From Neurospora tetrasperma FGSC 2508 (Eukaryota; Ascomycota; Sordariomycetes; Sordariales; Sordariaceae), in assembly GCF_000213175.1 (NCBI RefSeq), contig NW_009799101.1, positions 4,522,940 through 4,586,939 on the forward strand: a stretch of 64,000 bases of DNA. Reading direction: 5' to 3'. Positions 55,670 to 64,000 of this stretch are shown piece after piece. Both the position numbers and the translations under genes were made by a program. The notes beneath the pieces are model-generated. The model saw only the letters and a list, made by a program, of their open reading frames with translations, made no database searches and was not told the DNA's origin. Position 1 is the stretch's first letter. Each line of letters begins with the position of its first letter.

Positions 55670-57965
55670 ATGGCGGCCGACGTCCCCGGATCACCGCTCG
55701 CCAAAAATGCCACGACGGAGGAGGCCCTGGCCTGGTACAAGTCTCAGTACGAAGAGCTTGAGCAGGAACTCAAGGAATTCCAGCAGTCGTCCAAGGAACT
55801 CGAGGCCGAGCTGGAAAAGGACCTGGACGCTGCCGATAAGAGAGAGCGCGCCCTACAGCAAAAGGCCGAGGGATTATCCTACGAGGTAGAGGAGTGGAAG
55901 GTATGTTTGCATGTCTGGCTCTCGTTGGGCTCCCATGATGATGATCCTGTGACGGTCATGGATGTGACCCCCCAACACACCCTTTCATTTCAATTAGCGC
56001 CACACCCGGCAACTGCTCCCACCGCCACCACCACCCATCTGACCTTCCCCTCTTAGCTATACGCTAAAAATGAATATTTGCTGACCCGGGATTCGGTAAC
56101 AGAGAAAATACAAAGAATCAAAATCAGAGGCAAATGCTGCGCAAAGTGCGCTTGAGAAGGAAATCACGGCTCTGCGCGAGACCAACAGAACCCTCCAGCT
56201 AAAGCTACGCGATATCGAAGTGGCCAACGATGACTTTGAGCGCCAAGCCCGAAACACGTCGTCCTCGCTGGAGGACCTCGAATCCAAGTACAATGTCGCG
56301 ATTGAACGCGCCGTCATGATGGAGGAGGAAATCAAGATTGGGGAGCAGGAAAGAGAACGGTTGCGCGTCGAAGCCCAGCGATTGCGCGAAGAACTGTCCG
56401 ACCTGAAGATTGAGGCCGAAATCTTGCAGTCCAAGCTTAGGAAGCACCAAGCCCGTGGCCATCTCACACAAATTACCACCACTATCGCCCCCGCGCCTGC
56501 CTCACCGCTGTCGACCGCCAGCTCGCCCTTGGTCTCAACTCCACCCGATACCAAGTCCCTGTCCACGATCGACACCTTGTCCGAAGTGCAAGATCCACCA
56601 TCGCCGCCCATGTCCGATGCCTCGCTGGGCAAGGGTCTTAGGGCGTCTAGGAGCACCCCCGTCAAGCAGACGGCTTCTAGACCAGGCGGGTGCCGGACAC
56701 CCAAGACGTCCATCTCCAAGTCAGCCGCCGCCAAGTCGTCAGCCCAGGCAACTCACAAGGCTAACCAGTCCTTCAGCGAAAACAATATCACGCCCAAGCC
56801 GAAGCCGCTCAGCTCGTCGACTTCCTCGCAATCGAACCGTCCCTCCAACGGCCGCTTCAACACCAACAGCTATCCCATGGTGCGCACGCCATCGTCAAGG
56901 CCCTCGGGCGCTAGAGCCGCCGAGAGGCCACGGGCACCGGTACACAGGATTCCTCCGTCCAACTCTCTCACCCATATCCGAACCCTTACCGCACAGATGC
57001 AGAAACTCGAAGCCCGCGTTCACTCGGCTCGCTCCAAGCTTCCGGCCACAGCGCAGACGCCACCTAAGCAGTCGCCGCGCTTCAGCGGAGGCATCGGAGG
57101 CCTTGCCGCCACGGTAGCCATGCGGGGGAAGAAGCAGCGGGGGGTCGGGGCCTCTACCTCTTCGCTCAACCTGCTGGACGATGACAACGCGTCCGATATT
57201 TCAGGCACGCACAGCAACCCCGACTTCCGCAGCAGCACCTTGAATCTCAGCAAGCACATCCCCAGACTTAGCACGTCAGGAGTGTCGCGCATAGCCTTTG
57301 GGCCTCTACCGATCCGCCACCCCGCCTCTGCCGCAGCCTCAACAACATCTACAAGCACAGCAACCGCCACCAACGTCGACTCGGAAGTCTCCCGGCCCAG
57401 CAGCCGAGCTAGTTCCTCGGGCTACGGCCGGCCCATCAGCCGAGCCGATTCCCACTCCACAGCAGCATCAGGGTACATGCCCTCGTCTTCCTCGCGACCC
57501 ATCAGCCGAACCAGTCTACCTGGACATGGGACACGAACTCCCGTAGGCTCGTGGCCACGCAGCTCGGGGAATCTGAGCGCATATGGCCACGGCCCGGCCC
57601 ACAGCCAAGCGAGCATCAGCTACAGCACAGCCGAAGAGGACGAGCTTACGGACGATGGACAGAGGGAACTGAGGTCAAAGACGATGCCAGCGAGGAGGAG
57701 GACAGGGACACTGAGTGCACGCGACGCCCCGGATCATCACCACACGGGTATTCCGATACCGGGCAGTGGGGGAAACAGGAGGCAGAGTGGCAGCTCGAGT
57801 GCGAGTCGGTCAAGTGTTACAGGCAGTTTGAACCTGAGGAGGCAGAGCAACGCGGCGGCTCTAGGGCACGGGCATGGACATAATGCGGGTTATGGACATG
57901 GACATGGAACGGTGCCAGGGGGGACAACAGTGAGAAAGGTGGTGGACTTGGGGGAGACTTATTGA
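55670..57965 (+). CDS. ro-11: nuclear distribution protein nudE homologue (RO-11)
   Basis: Exons 55670-55900 and 56103-57965, separated by a 202-base intron (GTATGT...GCTGAC...AACAG), encode about 697 residues. Residues 1-190 form the NUDE coiled coil ([21 protein letters not shown], then [13 protein letters not shown] and [23 protein letters not shown]), which in fungi and animals binds LIS1 and dynein and supports nuclear migration. The rest is Ser/Pro/Thr-rich and basic with repeated RPISR units and a Gly/His run ([15 protein letters not shown]) near the end. The start is fixed by the MAADVPGSP...[17 protein letters not shown] order and the GAAATGG context. The protein acts at microtubule plus ends and centrosomal sites with dynein and dynactin. 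Confidence 0.9.
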
Positions 57966-60900
57966 TGGATATGAGGATCTGACCAGGGACAGAAACTTTT
58001 TGGAGGGGAGGAGCGGAGGAAACATGGATATCAATGATATGGATATGGCATGAATATGGATATTATTTGGCAAGGGCAGGGCAGGGAAGAGAAGCGTGGG
58101 GACCAAGAGAGGACGAGAATGAGCAGAAAGAGGAGAGACAAGAAAGAGAAAGGGTAAAGGGAAATGTGAAATTCTGATGGACAGACAGACAGGAAGGAGT
58201 ACGGACTTGCTTGCTTGCATGCTTGTTGTTGGCTTGCGCGGTTTTGGGCTGGTTTCAATCTCGCCTTTCTTTCCCTTTCTACTGTACTCTACTCTTCTGC
58301 TGCTTTTCTCTCAAACTTCTTGCTTGCTTGCTTGCTTGCTTGCTTGCTGCTGTGCTGTGCTGCGCGACGCGCAAGAACACACACACACACATACACTACA
58401 CTACAAGAACATACAACAGTTACTACACCTTCCTTTTTTAGTTTAGCTAGGTGGCTAGGTACTTATCGAATTAGGTCAACCCACCAGATTACAGTCTTCG
58501 TTGTTCAGTTTGTCGTTTGGTGTCTGGTGTTATACCCTGAGGGCACGTGGGTGTTATGTGTTTTCTAGAATGCGGATATAGCATTCGTTGTCACATAACT
58601 AGCCCTTTTCATCCATTGCACAGTATGGTAGAGGAAGGTGTTGGTGGGATTCATTCATTCGGCCTTGTGGTTGTGGGGGTGGATTATTCCTTGATGCCAG
58701 CCAGGGTTGGGGGGGGGTTGTAAGTACCTCTAGGCTATGCTGTGAGGCAGAGGGAGGGAGGGAGTGCGTTAATGAGAAAGAAGAGAGATCGATTGATATG
58801 ATGACAAGGAAGCTATAGTATAGAGGTTACAAAAGGAAGGAAGGAAGGAAGGAAGGAAGGAAGAACTCGCTCGGGTTATGTGGTTTCCCTGTAGCTAGCT
58901 ACCTAGGTAGGTACAGTCGGGGATGCTGATGAGACCACTGCCTATGCAAAGGTGCAAAGGTCCAACCAAGAAGACCTGGATGCTAATATCGCTCCTAGGA
59001 GAGAATATTTGAAGGAGAAAGAAGTCCCAACTCGTTTACATCAACTAAGATACCCTAGGTATCTACAACCAACCGGTATCACGGCATTCCACCGAGGTTC
59101 ATATCGAATACCTAAGGTATGGTATAGTATACATACCCATGAACCAGCAGATCTTTAATTTGGATATGGATGGAAATAAACCTACCAAAATCATCACTTA
59201 CTTAGATCACTTAGAGGTACCGTCTACTACTATAGTAGATTATACGAACTACCTACCTACCTACCTACATACCCAACCTAGCCCTCAACTTAAGCTCTTG
59301 CAACCTCCCGCCCGGTCCATGTCCATGTCCTCGTAGTAGTAGTTATGATCTTTCTAGTTCTGGTTCTGGTTCTGGTCGTAGACAGACTTTTGGCAGAGGT
59401 AGGTAGGTAGGTAGGTAGGTAGGTAGGTAGGTAGGTAGGTAGGTAGGTAGGTAGGTAAGTAGGTAGGTAGGTAGGTAAGTAGGTAGGTAGGTAGGTAAGT
59501 AGGTAGGTAGGTAGGTGGGTAGGTAGGTATGGATAGGTATGGATAGGTAACGCTAACGGGAGGAATTAATGAATGGATGGATGAATGGAGGGAGGGATGG
59601 ATGGATGGATGGAGGGATGGATGGATGGATAGAGGGATGGAGAGGGAAGTTAGAAGTACCTCCCTCTAGGTAGGTACTCTAGGTAGACAAACCCTCAAAC
59701 GGACAGGACAGGACAGGACAGAGCCTGCAGGATAGATAGAGACTAACTGACTGGGTTTGTAGTACCTATAGGTAGGTAGGTAGCCTATAGGTAAGTACTG
59801 GGATTAATTCATATAGGGTGGGTGAGACGGAATTGGACTTTTTAGGTAATTATAGGTTGGTTGATATTCGGAAGGGACATAAACAAGGAGCCAGGCCATA
59901 CCTACCTAACTTGGATAAAAGGATACCTAAGTAGGTAATCATAATAGACAACTTACATAGGTAAGGTATCGTAGTAGGAGATCAATACCCCAAGACATCT
60001 ACGAAGCATGCATGGACTGTATGTAGACTTCGTCTATTGCTCTTTTCCGTAGCTATCTCTTTCCGTTCTTGTGCTGAGTGGTCTGTCTACCTAGGTCTGT
60101 TTTTGATTCCATCTTTAGGTATTTTCCTCTCATCCTAACACGTCTTCACGTCTTCACGTCTTCACGGTCTAGGTACCTACCTATCTAGGCAACCATCTAG
60201 CAGGACTACGTACATACAAGAAAAGAGTGGAAGCGTGCAGCTTTTGATAAGCATGCATCAACCCATAAATACCTACGCGCGTAAGAAAAGGGGGGGATAC
60301 AAGGGTCAAGGGTCAAGGAGACGGATGATGCCGACGAATACATTTTGATGTGCAAGTAAGAACTAGCCCCCTTCCGCCTTTCCCTTTGCCATCCATTATT
60401 ACCTTATCCATCATCATTATCACTCCTCATTCTCATTTTTATAACCTTCTGTCAATGTTAAAAAGTAGGTATTGTGTGCCAAAACCAACCAAGCAACTAA
60501 GTAATGCAACCGAGAAATATGGAATTCTAGGTATATAAACACTATCTGTGAGGAACTAACTAACCTATATCTAAAGGTAGAGGTAGAGGTAGAGGTATAT
60601 AAACAGACGTAAAGTAGGTAGTAATGTACACACTTTTAGGGGGCGGACTTAACCCCCAACCAGACCTCTCATCCTCCAGACTGGATCTCCAGCGTTGGAG
60701 CCTGGCCGGATCCATCATCCATTCCATCCATCATCCATTCATCTTCATCCAAAAAAGCAAACAATAGAAGATAGGTAACTAAATAACCAGGAATTTTTCT
60801 TTCGTTCATTCGTTCGTTCGTTCGCTTTTTTTTTCCCAACCGTCCTGGAGTAAGTAACCCATGAAAATAGAATCTGTGAAAAAAAAAAAAAAAAACCAAC

Positions 60901-61173
60901 TACCTAGCAACATCTCCTTCTGGCGCCTCTTTACTTCTTCTCTTCAATCCCAGGTGCCGGCCGCATCCTTCCTTCGAACTCGAACTGCTGCACCATCTCC
61001 AGTCTTCCACGTTTTCTACCTCAGGCTCTAGGGGGGTCTACCATCAGCCTCAGCCTCAAGTCACTTCATCCACCTTCCTTTACCAGGTAAGTAGGTAGGC
61101 AAGCTTCCAGACTTCAACGGCGTCCCTGCACCAAAGTACAGAGGCCACAACCACCCCCCTAGAACCACACTCC
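57966..61173. other. microsatellite-rich spacer
   Basis: 3.2 kb without a gene between convergent coding regions. It has CTTG repeats (58316-58346), CACA (58377-58391), GGAA (58833-58862), GTAG (59397-59530), GGAT (59573-59640), AGAGGT (60578-60597) and an A run (60879-60896). CCTAGGTA-type words are everywhere. Confidence 0.6.
59397..59530. repeat. (GTAG)n microsatellite, about 130 bp
   Basis: Nearly perfect GTAG units with occasional GTAA interruptions every 20 bases or so, giving a higher-order period in the second half. Confidence 0.95.
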
Positions 61174-64000
61174 CTACCACCGAATCTTGACCACCCACGA
61201 ACACCGTCCATACGCCCTCTTGCACCAATCGCCCACCCAAAACGCCAGATTGAACAACTTCTGCGGCACCACCGCCGCCGCCTTGGCCCCCGTCTGGCCC
61301 AAATACTTTGCATACCCCTGCTTCCCGCTCTTGGGCTCGGGCAACTTTCTTGCCGCCCGACTCGCCTCCCTTTCTCTCCTTTCTTTATCCTCTTTTTGCT
61401 TCTGGCGCTTCAGCTCCCGCGCCTCGCGATGTCTGTTACCCGTGGTCGTGCTTGTTGTGGCAGTCGTGCTCGTCGTCGCGCTCGTCGTGCTGGTCGTCAT
61501 GGTATTCGACCGATCGCGTCTCCCCGGCCGTTGGCGGCCGCGGACCGTCTCGGCTTCTGAGTCGGAATCGGAATCGTCGGAGAGGTCGCCGCTTTGCATT
61601 GCGAGCTCGAGCGGGTGCACGGGGCGTTCCATGTCGGGCTTCTTGAGCGATTCGCGCGTGTAGTGCGGCGCTTTGGGCTCGACGAGGGTTTCGGTGGAGG
61701 AGCGCCGGGAGAGCGAAGGGGAAGGCGGTGCGCGGTTGTACGGGTTGACGTCGGGGTAGAGGTCTTCGACGTCGTCCGAGTTGGGATCGACAAGGGTCGC
61801 TTGGGAGGGGTTGATGCCGAGGCCGGGGAAGGGCTCGGTTTGGCGACGGTGGTGGGCGACGGCGCGGAAGGCGGCCGGGAAGAGGAAGTCGGCGGGGGAG
61901 GGGGCGACGGGTGTTCGTGGGGAGAGGGGAGAGAGTGGCATGCGTGGGGATACGGGGGAGAGGGGGAAGCGTTGGGAGAGTGGTGAGAGGGGGAAGCGTT
62001 GTGATAGTGGTGAGAGGGGCATGCGAGGGAGGTCGGGGAAGCGAGGGGTTGGTTGCATTTCGGGCGTCGGTTCATGTGGGCGTGGAGGAGGGGTCGGTGC
62101 CACCTCTGGCTCGGGTTCGGGCCGGGGCAGAATCGGTGAGATGGTCCCGGTTGGGCTGGGAGGCGTCGAGTTGGGTAGATCGACAAAAGATGCTGTGGGA
62201 AGGAAGAAGATCTCATCCGGTGCCGACGGCGGAGGGGTGTCGGGCAATGCCTGATGGTGCATAACCGGCGTCTTCGCCCTGCTGTAATCCTCATCGACAA
62301 TCTCGCCCAAGCTCGGCTGCGTACTGAGAATCGAGTTCTCCCGGGGAATCGGCGGCAACGGCTTATCGTCCATCGCATCCTCCAACAACGTGTCCCCGGA
62401 CCCTGCTCTCCGTAGCGGCTTCCTGATGATCATCTGCTCGCCTCGATCCCTACTCGCCGGCATGATGACCGACCGCCCATCGTCATCGCTATCGTCATCA
62501 TAATCGTCATCATCCTCGCTCCCGTAATCATCACTATCCTCTTCAAAGTCGTCTCCCCCTTCTCCATTCGGCCTGCGGCTCTTTCTCCTCCTCCACCCCT
62601 TCGTCTTGTGCACGCCCTTGAGCACCCTGTGCGTCTTGCGCATGATCATGCCCAACTTCTTGCCCACCTCGTTCGTCGCGGGGCCCTTGGCGTACGGCTC
62701 CAACCACTCCAGCAGCGTTGCCTCCTCGTCCTTCGCTCGACCAGGACATTCCAACACGAGATTCTTCATGCCGGCACCGTGCAGCAGCACGCTCGGCACC
62801 TTGCTTCCCCTATCGGCCCCGTTCTTGACGAAAAAGTTGGTAATCCACAGCACCGCTCTCACCTTTTGATTCGGCAACAGCTCCGTCAAGTTCTTCTTCC
62901 TCAAAGCTGGGTGCACCAACACCAAAATCGCCTGGCTCGTCAGCTCCCACGCGTTTCTGTGCGCCGACAGCTTGCCGCTTATCGAATAAGTAAACTCGCA
63001 CATGGGGTTCGCGCCAAACTCGAGCAGCGTCCGACACACGCGCGCATGCGGCTTGGTCCAGGGCACGATGCAAAAGTTGCTACTAGCAGCCGTGAGCTGC
63101 GCCCAAAGAAACAGCAGCCTGGTAGCCGTGTGCGCGACCTTGGGCGGGACATAGGTCTGCTTCCCACCCTTGATCTTGTCGATCTTGTTGATGAGCGTCT
63201 TGCGGGTGGATTTGCGCTTCATGGTCGCTTCGATTTCCTCTTCGGTTTCTTTGAGGCGGTGGAGACAAGTGCGGAGGTACGTCGGCAGGGAGTACATGAC
63301 TGCCACCACCAGGAACCCGAGGTCGATCTCGCGGAGGAGGCGTTGGTTTTCTTCGTCCAGGGCGCTAGACGTTGGGTCGTTGTTGACGTAAAGCGAAGGG
63401 TAGCAGAACTGGTTGAACTCGGCTTGGACGCGGGCCATGTCGACGTCTTTGGGGCCGGTCCAGAACCAGGACGCTTTTTGCGCCCAGTGGTGAAGGCGAT
63501 GGATGTCGACCGAGGAGCTGTAAGGCGTGGTGGAGGAAAGGGCGGCGAACCAGTGCCGACTCATGGCCTGGTCGAGTCGGTCCAAGTAACCGTCAAAGAC
63601 AGGCCGTTTCTTGTACTCGGCTATGCGGGCGTATTCGAGACAGGTGCGCATGCTGTCCCAGACAACGTCGCCATCGAAGAGCGTGGTGGTGGGCATGATT
63701 CTGGCCATGGTCAAGCAAGATCGGACGAGATAGGCTTGGGGGTTGAAGTCGGAACTGAGCGTGCCGTAGAGGAAGTCAATGGCGACCTGGGAATCGCGCA
63801 GAAAGTCGACGGCGGTGCGGTGGATAAAGTCGATGTAGGGTTTGTGAGTCTTGTCGTCCCTGCGTGTGTGCACTTCCAACAGCCCCAGACACCGACTGCT
63901 CACTCTCGCTTCAATGTCCCGCACTCTAACCTCTTCCAGGTCCCAGGTGAGGGACCCTTCCGGGATCAGCTTGACCTCGTCCCATACGCCTTCGGCCAAC
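61174..64000 (-). CDS. C-terminal part of a NACHT-type STAND protein, partial
   Basis: An open minus-strand frame of 941 codons that continues past the right edge; the stop is at 61174. The segment nearest the edge (ARVSSRCLGLLEVHTRR, FIHRTAVDFLRDS) is the conserved stretch that follows the NACHT NTPase in many fungal STAND proteins, so the nucleotide-binding domain should lie beyond 64000. No ankyrin repeats are clear. The middle is charged with a run of Asp/Glu. Then comes a long Pro/Ser-rich region with repeated MPLSPLSQRFPLSPLS units (about 61900-62050), and an Arg/Lys/Glu-rich helix before the end. Fungal STAND proteins often act in allorecognition or innate immunity; the role here is not known. 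Confidence 0.75.
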   Translation of the reverse strand, partial: LAEGVWDEVKLIPEGSLTWDLEEVRVRDIEARVSSRCLGLLEVHTRRDDKTHKPYIDFIHRTAVDFLRDSQVAIDFLYGTLSSDFNPQAYLVRSCLTMARIMPTTTLFDGDVVWDSMRTCLEYARIAEYKKRPVFDGYLDRLDQAMSRHWFAALSSTTPYSSSVDIHRLHHWAQKASWFWTGPKDVDMARVQAEFNQFCYPSLYVNNDPTSSALDEENQRLLREIDLGFLVVAVMYSLPTYLRTCLHRLKETEEEIEATMKRKSTRKTLINKIDKIKGGKQTYVPPKVAHTATRLLFLWAQLTAASSNFCIVPWTKPHARVCRTLLEFGANPMCEFTYSISGKLSAHRNAWELTSQAILVLVHPALRKKNLTELLPNQKVRAVLWITNFFVKNGADRGSKVPSVLLHGAGMKNLVLECPGRAKDEEATLLEWLEPYAKGPATNEVGKKLGMIMRKTHRVLKGVHKTKGWRRRKSRRPNGEGGDDFEEDSDDYGSEDDDDYDDDSDDDGRSVIMPASRDRGEQMIIRKPLRRAGSGDTLLEDAMDDKPLPPIPRENSILSTQPSLGEIVDEDYSRAKTPVMHHQALPDTPPPSAPDEIFFLPTASFVDLPNSTPPSPTGTISPILPRPEPEPEVAPTPPPRPHEPTPEMQPTPRFPDLPRMPLSPLSQRFPLSPLSQRFPLSPVSPRMPLSPLSPRTPVAPSPADFLFPAAFRAVAHHRRQTEPFPGLGINPSQATLVDPNSDDVEDLYPDVNPYNRAPPSPSLSRRSSTETLVEPKAPHYTRESLKKPDMERPVHPLELAMQSGDLSDDSDSDSEAETVRGRQRPGRRDRSNTMTTSTTSATTSTTATTSTTTGNRHREARELKRQKQKEDKERREREASRAARKLPEPKSGKQGYAKYLGQTGAKAAAVVPQKLFNLAFWVGDWCKRAYGRCSWVVKIRW

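Noticed and set aside
61497-62378. 293-residue minus-strand ORF rich in Ser/Pro/Arg
   Set aside because: Alternative frame of the Pro/Ser-rich repeat of the NACHT-type gene.
1-64000. A reassigned genetic code with UAG as sense
   Set aside because: Several genes and paralogues (for example 12 at 26955, the Nudix gene and chromodomain gene A) end normally at TAG, and ordinary fungal genes in the window have no internal UAG.

Overview
The window is nuclear DNA of a filamentous ascomycete, most likely a sordariomycete of the Neurospora/Sordaria kind. The grounds are short GT-AG introns with CTAAC/CTGAC-type branch sites, an extremely AT-rich block that looks like repeat-induced point mutation (RIP), tracts of GTAG, GGAA and CTTG microsatellite, and recognisable fungal genes: a nudE-type nuclear distribution protein close to RO-11, a Ysa1-type Nudix hydrolase and a fungal NACHT-associated STAND protein. 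Coding density is low in the left 50 kb.

Layout. 1-1309: an LTR retrotransposon fossil. 1310-2850: a RIP-like AT-rich block. 3.1-36.8 kb: a dispersed array of diverged paralogous genes and gene fragments encoding acidic or low-complexity proteins with a C-terminal Cys/His-rich module. Two chromodomain genes (19.7-22.0 kb, minus strand), an ORF containing a Copia reverse-transcriptase fragment (23.6 kb) and a 597-bp hAT-like MITE (32.3 kb) lie inside this array. 37297-38037: assembly gap. 39.9-42.2 kb: a coiled-coil protein and a small secreted cysteine-rich protein. 44.9-48.5 kb: two further zinc-ribbon genes. 51.7-52.5 kb: Nudix hydrolase. 55.7-58.0 kb: nudE/ro-11. 58-61.2 kb: microsatellite-rich spacer. 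61.2-64 kb: the C-terminal part of a NACHT-type protein that runs off the right edge.

Main discovery. In 13 copies of the paralogous family, on both strands, the reading frame is interrupted by a UAG at exactly the same place: inside the first Cys/His finger, with spacing C-x4-UAG-x6-C-x2-H/C/N. The residue before it is always Ala or Val and the residues after it are usually Q-P-G or A-P-G. The same frame then stays open through a second C-x2-C...C-x2-C ribbon and a basic tail to a normal stop. A random nonsense mutation could not recur at one codon of many diverged paralogues, so the UAG is being kept. Two other genes with different C-terminal modules (a chromodomain gene at 21.2 kb and a zinc-ribbon gene at 45.9 kb) show the same layout: acidic N-terminal half, in-frame UAG, then the chromatin- or nucleic-acid-binding half. 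In sordariomycetes the leading explanation is sexual-stage A-to-I mRNA editing (UAG to UGG, Trp), with translational readthrough as the alternative. The array would then encode regulators that become full length only when the stop is recoded. This is inference; RNA evidence is needed.
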